From a virus, in IMG/VR virus record IMGVR_UViG_3300047157_000197, positions 62,001 through 126,000 of that record: a stretch of 64,000 nucleotides of DNA. One strand, written 5' to 3'. Below the pieces are notes generated by a model. The model saw nothing but the letters and a program-made list of their open reading frames with translations. It did no database searches and had not been told where the DNA came from. The translations under genes were made by a program, and so were the position numbers. Positions 25,276-34,738 of this stretch are shown in pieces (positions within the stretch are counted from its first letter, which is position 1; each line of letters begins with the position of its first letter).

Positions 25276-26724
25276 ATGGCAGAATTAATAGCAAAACAAG
25301 AAGAAAAAAAGAGAAAAATTAACATAGATGACGATAGTCCATTTTACGTTGATATACGAACTTCACTAAACGATACAGGATCTGGTTTTTGTTTAGCTAA
25401 ATGGACACAAGTTACAATGCATTTGCAACTTGGACATACGCATTCTTGTCATCACCCAAAAACACACCAAATTCCATTAAGGGAATTAAAAAGAAATCCA
25501 ACTGCTCTTCACAATACAATGTATAAAAAGAGAAGAAGAAAAGAAATGTTGGAAGGACAACGACCTGAAGAATGTGATTATTGTTGGAATGTAGAAGATA
25601 GTTCTAATAGATTTTCAGATAGAACTTTTAAATCTGCTGAGAATTGGTCTTATCCGTATATGGATGAAATAAAACAATTAGGTTGGAGAGATGATTATAA
25701 TCCAAAATACGTTGAAGTTTCTTTTTCAAATGCATGTAATTTCAAATGTTCATATTGTGGACCTGCATTTTCAACTCAATGGATGGTAGAGGCTGAAAAA
25801 TATGGTGCATATCCAACAACAGATGGATTTAATGATATAGAGTATCTCAAGCTAGAAGGAAAAATGCCAATGCCAGTTACACAAGCAAATCCTTATGTAG
25901 ATGCTTTTTGGAATTGGTGGCCAAACCTTTACACCGATTTACATACTTTTAGAATTACAGGTGGAGAACCTTTAATGTCACAAGATACTTGGAAAGTTTT
26001 AGATTATATCTTAGAACACCCAAATCCAAATAAAAATTTAAATTTAGCAATTAACTCTAACTTAGGAGTACCTGATAAATTAGTTGATAGATTTATAGAA
26101 AAAGTACAAAAAATATGTGAGGAGGATAGAGTTAAAGAATTCGTAATCTTCACATCAGTAGATAGTTGGGGAGCACAAGCAGAATATATTAGAAATGGTT
26201 TAGAATTTAATAGATTTTGGGATAACTGTCATAAAGTTTTAGAAAAGTGTCCAAAGGTTATTTTAACTTATATGGTTACTTATAATGCATTATCAGTTCC
26301 AAACTATGACAAACTTATTAGAGGTGTTTATGATTTAAAAACACAATATGGTTCTGATGATAGATATTGGAATTCTGCTACATTTTTAGATACATCTTAT
26401 TTAAGACATCCAAAACATCAAACAGTTCAAGTATTAGAACCACATTGGGCAGATAAAATTTATGCAGATGCTCAGTTAGTAGATTTCTTAGGTGTTCCTT
26501 TATTTGAAAAAGAATATATCGGTTATTCTGATGTAGAGATTCAAAAATTAAAAAGAACATTTGATTGGATGAAATCACCAATACCGGAAAAACAACTTGA
26601 AACACAGAGAAGAAATTTTGGATATTATTTTAGAGCACACGATGAACGAAGAGGAACTGATTTTTGTGCAACATTCCCAGAATTAGAAGAATTTTATAGA
26701 AAATGCTTAGAAATTAAGATATGA
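25276..26724 (+). CDS. Radical SAM protein with additional cysteine motif (twitch-like)
   Basis: 482 residues. CNFKCSYC (Cys154, 158, 161) is the CxxxCxxC site for the 4Fe-4S cluster that splits SAM; FRITGGEP (about 223-230) is the conserved GGEP that binds SAM. An upstream CDYCWNVED (about 100-108) and SCHHPKTHQ (about 55-63) supply extra metal ligands, as in the phage-associated twitch-domain radical SAM group. Such enzymes rearrange, epimerise or cross-link sugars or peptides by radical chemistry. Here it lies among sugar genes, so a sugar-modifying role is likely but unproven. Confidence 0.88.
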   Translation: MAELIAKQEEKKRKINIDDDSPFYVDIRTSLNDTGSGFCLAKWTQVTMHLQLGHTHSCHHPKTHQIPLRELKRNPTALHNTMYKKRRRKEMLEGQRPEECDYCWNVEDSSNRFSDRTFKSAENWSYPYMDEIKQLGWRDDYNPKYVEVSFSNACNFKCSYCGPAFSTQWMVEAEKYGAYPTTDGFNDIEYLKLEGKMPMPVTQANPYVDAFWNWWPNLYTDLHTFRITGGEPLMSQDTWKVLDYILEHPNPNKNLNLAINSNLGVPDKLVDRFIEKVQKICEEDRVKEFVIFTSVDSWGAQAEYIRNGLEFNRFWDNCHKVLEKCPKVILTYMVTYNALSVPNYDKLIRGVYDLKTQYGSDDRYWNSATFLDTSYLRHPKHQTVQVLEPHWADKIYADAQLVDFLGVPLFEKEYIGYSDVEIQKLKRTFDWMKSPIPEKQLETQRRNFGYYFRAHDERRGTDFCATFPELEEFYRKCLEIKI

Positions 26725-27455
26725 TAGAACTTACAGGAGACAACGCATTCTTTGTCCCACCAAAAAATAGATACGGATTATCTAAAAAAGAAACATTTGA
26801 TTTAACGGAAAAAGATTTTACATTTACTGTTAAAGTAAAAATTAATTGGAAATCAATGATACCTGGAACTGCAACTCACGAAGGTGGTATTGTTGCAAAA
26901 AACGGTAGACATTGTGGATTAAGTGCAATTAAAACTGGTGATAATCAATGTTACATAAAAGCACAATTTTGGACATGGGTGAGTAGAGAAGTGGGAGTTG
27001 AATTTCACGATACATGGATTGATGTAAAGGAAAATGAAGATTGGATGTCCATTGCAATGATTCATGATAAAAGTAAAAAAATAGTAACTTGTTATGTTGA
27101 TGGTCAAGAATCAAAAATTTCATATTCAGGTGAAATAATTGATTATAGAGATTCTTGGATTTGGATTGGGTGTAATAATTCACTTGATAGTTGTTCACCA
27201 GAACATAGAGGATTTCTTTCAGGCTCCATTAAACACCTATCTATTTTTGATAGTGCATTAAATATATCCGATATTGAAGAAACTTTTAAAATCGAAGAAT
27301 TTTCAGATATAGATTTTAGTAAATCTCCTTGTGGTATTTATTCTTTTAATCCAAAATGGCAAACACCTTATAAAGTTATGGATATTACAAATAATGGTAA
27401 TTCTATGATATTATTTGATAAAAAGTGGATGGCAACAGAAACACAATTATTATAA
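26721..27455 (+). CDS. Stand-alone LamG/concanavalin-A-like protein
   Basis: A 244-residue protein resembling the LamG part of the two GT7 fusions: FTFTVKVKINWKSM, CYVDGQESKIS, SWIWIGCNNS and GSIKHLSIFDSALNISDIE match the jelly-roll pattern with its terminal decoration helix. No catalytic residues of a glycoside hydrolase are evident. It overlaps the radical SAM gene by 4 bases. It probably binds a carbohydrate and may present it to the neighbouring enzymes, or it could be a virion decoration protein. Confidence 0.75.
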   Translation: MIELTGDNAFFVPPKNRYGLSKKETFDLTEKDFTFTVKVKINWKSMIPGTATHEGGIVAKNGRHCGLSAIKTGDNQCYIKAQFWTWVSREVGVEFHDTWIDVKENEDWMSIAMIHDKSKKIVTCYVDGQESKISYSGEIIDYRDSWIWIGCNNSLDSCSPEHRGFLSGSIKHLSIFDSALNISDIEETFKIEEFSDIDFSKSPCGIYSFNPKWQTPYKVMDITNNGNSMILFDKKWMATETQLL

Positions 27456-27460
27456 CTCAA

Positions 27461-28888
27461 ATGAAAAAGTATATTCATTTTGTATATGATTTTAAATTTC
27501 CAAATGGTTACTTACAATTTGGATACACTAAAAGTACGATAAAAGATAATTTTTTTTATCAAACAGAAAATACTCAAGAAGATGTTGTTCTTTTAGCAAG
27601 TCCACATGCTCCCTCTAATTTACGACCACAAGTTGGTATGTTTGCTGATGAGTATGTTAGTACAAACAAAAATTGGAACAAATTGGGTGTAAATCAAATT
27701 CAAGATATTATCGATAGAAAACATTACGATTCTAAGAAAACTTATTTTTTTATCACTTTAGAAGCAACAACAATATCAAATTTTTTTGAATATTATTTAA
27801 ATCCTAATTTGAATTTTGATGATATAATATCTCCAAAACTTTTAAATTATTTTAAAACAAGAGATGAGTTTAAAATAATTTTAATGGATAATAGAGAAGG
27901 TAGTTATCCCCATGATGTAAAGTTATTTACTAAATTTAGTAAATGGTTGGATAAACATAATGTAAATGCTAATAATAAAATTATTATTTCAACTTGTAAT
28001 GAAAAAATAAATAATATCAAATTAAATGACAAAAGAATAGTTGTTTACAATAATGATTATTATGTTTATTATGCAGGTAAATTCATACAAGAATGTGAAG
28101 AACAAAATAATATAATTAGAGAACATGGTAAAGAGTATCAGTATTCATTACAAGAAAATTTAAAATTTAATAAAAAAGAAAAATATTTTTTAAATTATAA
28201 TAGAAATTCTGCAAGGTGGCATAGACCCTTTTTAGTAAATGAATTATATAAACATAATATTTTAGAGAAAGGTATAGTTTCATTATTAAAAACAGATGAT
28301 TTTGACAAGAATCTTGGTGAAATTAAAAATGATTTTGAAAACTATGATTTAAAAAATGGTTTAAAATTAAATAATACTGATTATAAAGAATTATATTCCA
28401 ATCATAAAAAATGGTATCCTTTAGTTATTGAAAATGCAAACGAAGAAGAAGTTGCGTGGTATCATAATTTTTTAAGTAGAAAGGATGAATATGAAAAAAC
28501 ATATTTTTCAATAGTTTCTGAAACAAATGCAACTAGTTGGTATCTATTTATAACAGAAAAAACATTAAAACCAATAATGAATTTACATCCATTTTTAATA
28601 AATGGAAATCCATATACAATAAAACATCTAAAAAAATTAGGATTTCAAACTTTTGATAAATGGTGGGATGAAAGTTATGATAATGAAACAAATTATAAAA
28701 AAAGAACAGAGTTGTTAGTAAAACAAATTGAAATTCTTTGTAATAAAACACATGAAGAATGGATAGTAATGTTACAAGAAATGCAACCAATTTTACATTA
28801 TAATAAAAATCTTTTAAAAGAAAAATATACTAGTAAATCTTATGAAAAAAATTTACTAAATCAATTTAATAAAAATACAATGCTATGA
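27461..28888 (+). CDS. Putative glycosyltransferase-like protein, WDESYD family
   Basis: 475 residues from ATG 27461, which lies 5 bases after the previous stop (an earlier in-frame ATG at 27425 would overlap that gene). The C-terminal region FITEKTLKPIMNLHPFLING ... LKKLGFQTFDKWWDESYD is shared with the proteins at 31031 and 34725 and more weakly with the one at 4387. The N-terminal halves are very different, as if acceptor domains vary while a donor domain is kept. It is very rich in Asn, Lys and Tyr. No catalytic assignment can be made with confidence. Confidence 0.65.
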   Translation: MKKYIHFVYDFKFPNGYLQFGYTKSTIKDNFFYQTENTQEDVVLLASPHAPSNLRPQVGMFADEYVSTNKNWNKLGVNQIQDIIDRKHYDSKKTYFFITLEATTISNFFEYYLNPNLNFDDIISPKLLNYFKTRDEFKIILMDNREGSYPHDVKLFTKFSKWLDKHNVNANNKIIISTCNEKINNIKLNDKRIVVYNNDYYVYYAGKFIQECEEQNNIIREHGKEYQYSLQENLKFNKKEKYFLNYNRNSARWHRPFLVNELYKHNILEKGIVSLLKTDDFDKNLGEIKNDFENYDLKNGLKLNNTDYKELYSNHKKWYPLVIENANEEEVAWYHNFLSRKDEYEKTYFSIVSETNATSWYLFITEKTLKPIMNLHPFLINGNPYTIKHLKKLGFQTFDKWWDESYDNETNYKKRTELLVKQIEILCNKTHEEWIVMLQEMQPILHYNKNLLKEKYTSKSYEKNLLNQFNKNTML

Positions 28889-29850
28889 AAATTCTAATCA
28901 CAGGTGGTTCAGGTTATTTAGGTTCAGTTATTACAGAGAAGTTATTAAATAAAAACTATGAAGTTACAATCTTAGATAACTTAATGTATAATCAAACATC
29001 ATCAATTACATTTACACATAACCCCAATTTTAATTTTATTTATGGAGATGTTAGAGATAAATCATTACTAAAATCATTAGTAAATACTTTTGATGTAATT
29101 ATACCACTTGCAGCGATTGTAGGATTTCCCGCATGTGATAGAGATAAAGATTTAGCAACTGCAATTAATTACGAGCACGTAAGATATATTTGTGAGTTAG
29201 TAAATGGAACAAAAATAAGGGTGGTTTATCCGAACACGAATAGTGGATATGGGATAGGAGAGAGTGGTGAGTGTACTGAAGAAAGTCCACTTAACCCAAT
29301 ATCACATTATGGTGTAACGAAAGTAAAAGCTGAAGGAGAGGTTCTTGGGATAGGAGGGATTTCTGTTAGATTAGCAACTGTATTTGGTACATCACCAAGA
29401 ATGAGAATGGATTTATTAGTAAACGAATTTGTTTACAAAGCCCTAACAGATAAATACATTACAATATTCGAAAAAGATTTTGTAAGAAATTACATTCATA
29501 TTAGAGATGTTGCAAATGTATTTTTATTTATGATTGAAAACTATGAAAAACATAGTGGAGAAGTTTTCAATGTAGGATTATCAGATGCCAATTTATCAAA
29601 AGAACAATTGGTAGAAAAAATAAAAGGATATGTACCTGATTTTGCAATAACATATTCAGATTATTATTCAGACCCTGATAAAAGAGATTATATAGTATCT
29701 AATGAAAAAATCGAATCAGTAGGTTGGGTTGCAGAGCATTCATTGGATAATGGAATAGAAGAATTAATTAAAACATATACCATTCTTATACAAGATTTAA
29801 GCTCTAAGTATAGAAATGGTTTCCCATTAGGTTATGGCAAAAGGACGTAG
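28885..29850 (+). CDS. NAD-dependent nucleotide-sugar epimerase/dehydratase (SDR)
   Basis: A 321-residue extended SDR. It has GGSGYLG (7-13) for NAD binding, IPLAAIVGFPACD in the middle, the catalytic Y-G-V-T-K following PISHYG, and VRNYIHIRDVA late in the protein, as in UDP-glucose 4-epimerase/dTDP-glucose 4,6-dehydratase relatives. It overlaps both neighbours. It probably makes the sugar nucleotide used by the island's transferases. Confidence 0.85.
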   Translation: MKILITGGSGYLGSVITEKLLNKNYEVTILDNLMYNQTSSITFTHNPNFNFIYGDVRDKSLLKSLVNTFDVIIPLAAIVGFPACDRDKDLATAINYEHVRYICELVNGTKIRVVYPNTNSGYGIGESGECTEESPLNPISHYGVTKVKAEGEVLGIGGISVRLATVFGTSPRMRMDLLVNEFVYKALTDKYITIFEKDFVRNYIHIRDVANVFLFMIENYEKHSGEVFNVGLSDANLSKEQLVEKIKGYVPDFAITYSDYYSDPDKRDYIVSNEKIESVGWVAEHSLDNGIEELIKTYTILIQDLSSKYRNGFPLGYGKRT

Positions 29851-30418
29851 TATATTTTATAAACAAAGAGATTGGGATGATTTTCATTTTTATCATGGGT
29901 CAACTTTAAATGAAGTTAAAGTAGTACAACCATCGATATATTATGAACAACGAGGTTCAATATCTACAACATATCATTCGGATTATTATGATAGAATCTT
30001 ACCAGCAAACGATAGAAATAATGGTTTAAAATTTAAACACGATAGATTTTCAAAATCAAAAAAGAATGTGTTGAGAGGATTACATTATGATGATAAAACT
30101 TGGAAACTTGTTAATTGCTTACATGGTAAGATTTATTTAGTTGTATTAGATTTAAGACCTAAACAAGATAACTATGGTAAATGGGAATCATTTATCCTCT
30201 CACCAGAAACAGCAACACAAGTTTTAATTCCACCAATGTTTGCAAACGGTCATTATGTATTTGAAGATGATTCTATCTTTAGTTATAAATTGGCATACCA
30301 AGGGGAATTTAACGATGTAGATAAACAACAAACAATAAAATGGAATAGTACAAAGTTCAACATCGATTGGCCGTGTACAACTCCTATAATATCAAAAAGA
30401 GATGCAAATGGAAATTAA
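29834..30418 (+). CDS. dTDP-4-dehydrorhamnose 3,5-epimerase-like cupin (RmlC-like)
   Basis: A 194-residue protein with the RmlC cupin signature: VLRGLHYDDKTWKLVNCLHG (the LRGLH motif holds the catalytic His), then IYLVVLDLRP and VLIPPMFANGHYVFED. The length is normal for the family (about 180). It epimerises C3/C5 of a 4-keto-6-deoxy sugar, fitting the SDR genes on either side. It overlaps the upstream SDR by 17 bases and the downstream gene by 17. Confidence 0.88.
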   Translation: MAKGRSIFYKQRDWDDFHFYHGSTLNEVKVVQPSIYYEQRGSISTTYHSDYYDRILPANDRNNGLKFKHDRFSKSKKNVLRGLHYDDKTWKLVNCLHGKIYLVVLDLRPKQDNYGKWESFILSPETATQVLIPPMFANGHYVFEDDSIFSYKLAYQGEFNDVDKQQTIKWNSTKFNIDWPCTTPIISKRDANGN

Positions 30419-31046
30419 AAATTTAGATTATCACAAAGATAGATGGGTAGATGGCAACTGGTCAAAACAAGATTTAATTGATTTTGAGGATGATATTATT
30501 TCTCATTGGGAAAATGGAGAAATCACAGGCCCTATACATTTATCAAATGGTAATGAAGAACAACTTATAAAAATATTTAACAAAATTGGTATTAATGATT
30601 GGGTATTTTCAACTTGGAGGTCTCATTATCATGCACTACTACATGGTGTAGAACCACAAGTGTTAAAACAAAAAATATTAGAAGGAAAATCTATTACAAT
30701 AATTGATAAGGAATCTAATTTCTACTCATCAGCAATTGTAACAGGTATTTTACCTATTGCATTAGGTGTTGCAAAAGGAATAAAAGAAAAAGGTAGTGAT
30801 GAAAAGGTATGGTGTTTTATTGGAGATATGACATTTGAAACTGGTATATTCTATGAAGTACACAAGTACGCTAGAAATTTTAATTTACCACTTTATTTTG
30901 TAGTAGAAGATAATGAAGTTTCTACCAATACACCAACTTCACATACTTGGAATGAAATTCAAAGAGAAATTCCAGAAGATGTAATTTATTACAAATATAA
31001 ATCTAAATATCCTCACTATGGGACAGGAAAATGGGTAGTATTTTAA
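30402..31046 (+). CDS. Thiamine-diphosphate enzyme, E1-alpha/transketolase N-domain-like subunit
   Basis: A 214-residue protein like the diphosphate-binding half of E1-alpha dehydrogenases and transketolases. WRSHYHALLHG (about 73-83) matches the E1-alpha R-x-H loop, and GDMTFETG at 141-148 followed by VVEDNEVST is the GDG-x(25-30)-N thiamine-diphosphate motif. It is shorter than usual E1-alpha (over 320). Its partner, the pyrimidine-binding half, is encoded separately at 34187. Together they could form a minimal ketol- or acyl-transfer enzyme in sugar synthesis. Confidence 0.78.
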   Translation: MQMEIKNLDYHKDRWVDGNWSKQDLIDFEDDIISHWENGEITGPIHLSNGNEEQLIKIFNKIGINDWVFSTWRSHYHALLHGVEPQVLKQKILEGKSITIIDKESNFYSSAIVTGILPIALGVAKGIKEKGSDEKVWCFIGDMTFETGIFYEVHKYARNFNLPLYFVVEDNEVSTNTPTSHTWNEIQREIPEDVIYYKYKSKYPHYGTGKWVVF

Positions 31047-32233
31047 ATTTTGTTTTTTTGTTTGATGAAGTCTCTCAACCTAGTTGGTATATGAATGGGC
31101 CATTTTCTGATTATATTTCAATAAACTATAATTACACAGTTGGTATTGAGTTTGATAGTAATCTTAATAACATTATTGTATTAGAAACACACGAACATTT
31201 CAAAGGAACTCATCAAAATTTAGAAACACAAATTTTTGGAACAACAATACTTGAAATATTGAAAAACAATGACGTAAAAATAATATTTGCTTCAATCGCA
31301 GACCCACCTGATGATAGAGAAACTGTTAAATTAAAAAATAAAATTGAAAAAGCAGGATTAACTAATAAAGTTTATTATATAGAAAGTTCTATAAACAATC
31401 GAAATAAAAAGAATACATTTTGTTATCACCATTTCTTAGAAGAACCAGTTGTTCATAAATTAAAGAATGGAGAATGGAACTTTTTTAATAATTATACCAA
31501 TGAATTGGGATATAAAAGTACAGATATTCAAGAAACTGAAATAAATGAATATAGAGAAAAGAAATTTTTATCCTTTAATAGAACAATAGATAAGTTTAAT
31601 AGATGGAGTTTATTACACACTTACTTAGAAAATGATTTTTCGGATTCATATTTTAGTTTTTTAAACTTTTCAAATGATTACTCATCAAAAATAACTCATG
31701 AAAATGCACCAATATATTGTAAAACTCCTAGATTAGCATTTGAAGAATATACTAGTAGAATACCAATAGAACTTGATACACAAAATATAAAATCAAATAC
31801 TGATTTATCAAGATTTAAAACAAGTGATACTTTTAAAAAGAATTTGTTTTTAAACTCATGTATCAATATTGTAACTGAAACAACATTTAGAGAAAATGAA
31901 GTGTTCCTATCAGAAAAAATTATAAAGCCTCTTATAGGATATCAACCATTTATTGTTCTAGGCCCATATCAATATCTTAAAGAATTAAAAAATTTAGGAT
32001 ATAAAACTTTTTCTGAATTTTGGGATGAAAGTTATGATGAAATAGAAAACGCAGAAGAACGATATTTTGCAGTAGAAAAAATAATATTAGAATTAAATAA
32101 AAAAAATATTGATGAAATAAACGAAATTTATCAAAAAATTAAAAATATATGTATATATAATAGAAAGGTATTTGATAATTACGATATAGATTCGATTCCA
32201 AATATAATAAAACAAATAGAAAATGAAAAATAA
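31031..32233 (+). CDS. Putative glycosyltransferase-like protein, WDESYD family
   Basis: 400 residues, overlapping the thiamine enzyme gene by 16 bases and the next by 11. FLSEKIIKPLIGYQPFIVLG ... LKNLGYKTFSEFWDESYD is the clearest form of the family motif. Upstream is FLSFNRTIDKFNRWSLLHTYL, a pattern like FLNYNRNSARWHRPFLV in the 27461 protein and LCLNRRLAPHRIILISWL in the 34725 protein. So the conserved core spans roughly the last 220 residues and includes a basic Asn-Arg motif that could bind phosphate. Function unknown; glycosyltransferase inferred from context. Confidence 0.65.
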   Translation: MGSILNFVFLFDEVSQPSWYMNGPFSDYISINYNYTVGIEFDSNLNNIIVLETHEHFKGTHQNLETQIFGTTILEILKNNDVKIIFASIADPPDDRETVKLKNKIEKAGLTNKVYYIESSINNRNKKNTFCYHHFLEEPVVHKLKNGEWNFFNNYTNELGYKSTDIQETEINEYREKKFLSFNRTIDKFNRWSLLHTYLENDFSDSYFSFLNFSNDYSSKITHENAPIYCKTPRLAFEEYTSRIPIELDTQNIKSNTDLSRFKTSDTFKKNLFLNSCINIVTETTFRENEVFLSEKIIKPLIGYQPFIVLGPYQYLKELKNLGYKTFSEFWDESYDEIENAEERYFAVEKIILELNKKNIDEINEIYQKIKNICIYNRKVFDNYDIDSIPNIIKQIENEK

Positions 32234-33188
32234 AAAGGTTTTGATAACAGGTGCCAACGGATTGGTTGGTAATTACATGGTTCAAAAATGTATCGATAGA
32301 GGTGCATTTGTAACGGCGGTTGATATAAGACAACCAGACAATCAACTAGAAAAATATAAAGATGAAAATTACCAATTCATTAATGCAGATTTAAGAGAGT
32401 TCTCCTCGTGTAAAAGAGTTGTAGAGGGTCAAGATATCATATTTCATATTGCAGGTGTTAAGGGTTCTCCTAAGAGGGCAATGGAACAACCTGCTGATTA
32501 CTTTGTACCTATGTTACAATTTAATACCAATATGATGGAAGCAGCAAGATTAGAAGATGTAGAATGGTATGTGTACACTTCAACTGTTGGAGTATATCAA
32601 CCAGCTGAGGTATTTTATGAAGATGATGTATGGAAAACATTCCCATCAGAAAAAGATAAGTATGCTGGATGGGCAAAGAGATTAGGTGAATTACAAGCTG
32701 AAGTTTATTCTGTATCATTTGATTGGAATAAGGCATCGGTTGTAAGACCAGCAAACATTTATGGTAGACATGATAACTTCGGACCAGAATCAACAGTAAT
32801 TGCATCACTTATTAAAAGATTATTTGGTGAAAAGGAACATCCACTAATTTGTTGGGGAGATGGTTCACCAATCAGAGATTTTATTTATGCTGGTGATGTT
32901 GCTGATGGTATCATAAAATCATACGAACAAAAATTAACACAACCAATCAACTTAGGTAGTGGTACTGGTGTTACCATTAGAGAACTTGCTGAAACTCTTG
33001 TAGATATTTACGAAGAAATGTATGGAGTTAAGGTTGGTATCGAATGGGATAGTACAAAACCAAATGGAGATGCTAAAAGATTGATGAGTACAGAAAGAGC
33101 AGAATCTTTCGGAGTTATTCAACAAGTATCTTTAAGAGAAGGATTAAAAGAAACAATAGATTATTATTTAAACGAATTTACAAAATAA
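32223..33188 (+). CDS. SDR nucleotide-sugar reductase/epimerase (GDP-fucose-synthase-like)
   Basis: A 321-residue extended SDR. GANGLVGNYM (10-19) binds the nucleotide cofactor. YTSTVGVYQP supplies the active-site Ser/Thr, RPANIYGRHDNF and WGDGSPIRDFIYAGD bind substrate, and PNGDAKRLM resembles the GDP-L-fucose synthase C-terminus. In the YAGWAKRLGE segment the Tyr is five rather than four positions before the Lys, so the classic YxxxK is not clearly present. It is probably a step in making a deoxy sugar. Confidence 0.82.
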   Translation: MKNKKVLITGANGLVGNYMVQKCIDRGAFVTAVDIRQPDNQLEKYKDENYQFINADLREFSSCKRVVEGQDIIFHIAGVKGSPKRAMEQPADYFVPMLQFNTNMMEAARLEDVEWYVYTSTVGVYQPAEVFYEDDVWKTFPSEKDKYAGWAKRLGELQAEVYSVSFDWNKASVVRPANIYGRHDNFGPESTVIASLIKRLFGEKEHPLICWGDGSPIRDFIYAGDVADGIIKSYEQKLTQPINLGSGTGVTIRELAETLVDIYEEMYGVKVGIEWDSTKPNGDAKRLMSTERAESFGVIQQVSLREGLKETIDYYLNEFTK

Positions 33189-33194
33189 AAAGTT

Positions 33195-34187
33195 ATGAAA
33201 AAAACAGACAAAATATTAGTTACAGGAGCAAGTGGATTTATAGGTTCACGATTAGTTAAATCACTTTATGAAGGTGGATTTACAGATATAAGAGCAACAT
33301 CTTGGAGTAGAGATTTAAGAAATGATTTCGAAGGATGTGAAAATGTAGAATTTTTAAAAGGAAATTTACAAGATGCAGATTTTTGTGAAATCGTATCAAA
33401 AGATATTGATGTAATTTTTCATTGTGCAGCTAACACTTCAAATGCTTTGGATACAAAATTTAATCCATTACTTCATGTTACACCAAATATTGAAATGAAT
33501 GTAAATCTTATGGAACAAAGTTGGAGAAACAAAGTTCGTAAGTTTATGTTTATATCATCTAATACAACATATCCTGATATGGGAGATGTTCCTTGTACTG
33601 AAGATATAGAAGTTCAAACACCAGATATTGTACCTGTATATAAAGCAGTGGGTAATATGAAAAGATATTGTGAAACACTTTGTGATTTCTTTTCAAATCA
33701 GATTCACGACCCAATGCAGTGTATTATTATCAGACCTTCTAATGCATTTGGACCAAATGATAAATTTGATTTTGAAAAATGTCATGTTACACCAGCAAAC
33801 ATTAGAAAAGTAGCAGATAATTTAAATCCTATTCCTGTATGGGGAGATGGAACTGAAGTAAGAGATGTTATTCATGTTGATGATATGGTAGGTGGGTTTA
33901 TTACAGTTGCAGAAAAAGTTGATACATACGATATTTACAATGTATCCTATGGTTCAGGTTATACTGTAATGGAAGTACTTGATAAAATTAAAGAAATAGA
34001 AGGAAACACAAATCCGGTAGAATTTGTTAATAACAAAGCACCGATGATACCTGTAAGACTTCTTGGTAACGATAAACTTGTTGCACTTGGATGGAAACCT
34101 AAATATGATTTAGATAGTGGATTGAGAGATGCACTTAAGTGGTATAAAGCAAACAAAGACCAGTTTAATCCAAATTCAAGACCATAA
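33195..34187 (+). CDS. SDR nucleotide-sugar reductase/epimerase (GDP-fucose-synthase-like)
   Basis: A 330-residue extended SDR, related to the preceding gene and 6 bases after it. It has GASGFIGSRL (11-20) for cofactor binding, FISSNTTYPD with the catalytic Ser/Thr, IIRPSNAFGPNDKFD, CHVTPANIRKV and WGDGTEVRDVIHVDDM. The segment YKAVGNMKRYCE keeps the Lys but lacks a Tyr four residues before it. The next gene starts within its stop codon (overlap of 1 base), indicating coupled translation. Confidence 0.83.
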   Translation: MKKTDKILVTGASGFIGSRLVKSLYEGGFTDIRATSWSRDLRNDFEGCENVEFLKGNLQDADFCEIVSKDIDVIFHCAANTSNALDTKFNPLLHVTPNIEMNVNLMEQSWRNKVRKFMFISSNTTYPDMGDVPCTEDIEVQTPDIVPVYKAVGNMKRYCETLCDFFSNQIHDPMQCIIIRPSNAFGPNDKFDFEKCHVTPANIRKVADNLNPIPVWGDGTEVRDVIHVDDMVGGFITVAEKVDTYDIYNVSYGSGYTVMEVLDKIKEIEGNTNPVEFVNNKAPMIPVRLLGNDKLVALGWKPKYDLDSGLRDALKWYKANKDQFNPNSRP

Positions 34188-34738
34188 TGGCAGAACCAAA
34201 ATTTACACCATATTTAGATGCTTTAACAGAAGCAATGAAATTAAGTATGGAAAATGATAACACAATATTCATCGGACAGCAGATAGTTTATTATGGCAAC
34301 CCAATGAGTAAAACCATTGAAGGATTGCCAAAAGAACGAATGATTGAAACTCCTGTAATGGAAGAAGTTCAAATGGGAATGACTTTAGGGTTAGCAATGT
34401 ATGGTCATTCAGTAATTAGTTTTTATCCAAGATGGGATTTTGTTATATGTGCTGCAAATCAATTAGTAAATCATTTAGATAAAATAAATGTAATGTCTGA
34501 TGGTGCATGGAATCCAAATATAATTATTCGAGTTGGTAAGGGAAGTGATACACCACTTGACCCTGGTCATCAACACAAAGCAGATTATACAGAAGAATTT
34601 TCATCTATGTTAAAACATACAAATGTAGTAAAACTTGATACTCATGAAAAAATACTTCCAGCTTATAAAGAAGCATTAACAAATGGTGGTATTTGGGTGA
34701 TGGTTGAATATCCTCAATTATACTATGAAGATAAATAG
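34187..34738 (+). CDS. Thiamine-diphosphate enzyme, E1-beta/transketolase pyrimidine-domain-like subunit
   Basis: A 183-residue protein matching only the pyrimidine-binding domain of E1-beta/transketolase. ETPVMEEVQMGMTLGLAMYG (about 50-69) holds the Glu that activates thiamine, and SFYPRWDFVICAANQLVNHL (about 75-94) is the F-x-x-F region of E1-beta. The C-terminal transketolase domain of E1-beta (total about 325) is missing. It is the natural partner of the 30402 product, although three genes separate them. Substrate unknown. Confidence 0.8.
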   Translation: MAEPKFTPYLDALTEAMKLSMENDNTIFIGQQIVYYGNPMSKTIEGLPKERMIETPVMEEVQMGMTLGLAMYGHSVISFYPRWDFVICAANQLVNHLDKINVMSDGAWNPNIIIRVGKGSDTPLDPGHQHKADYTEEFSSMLKHTNVVKLDTHEKILPAYKEALTNGGIWVMVEYPQLYYEDK

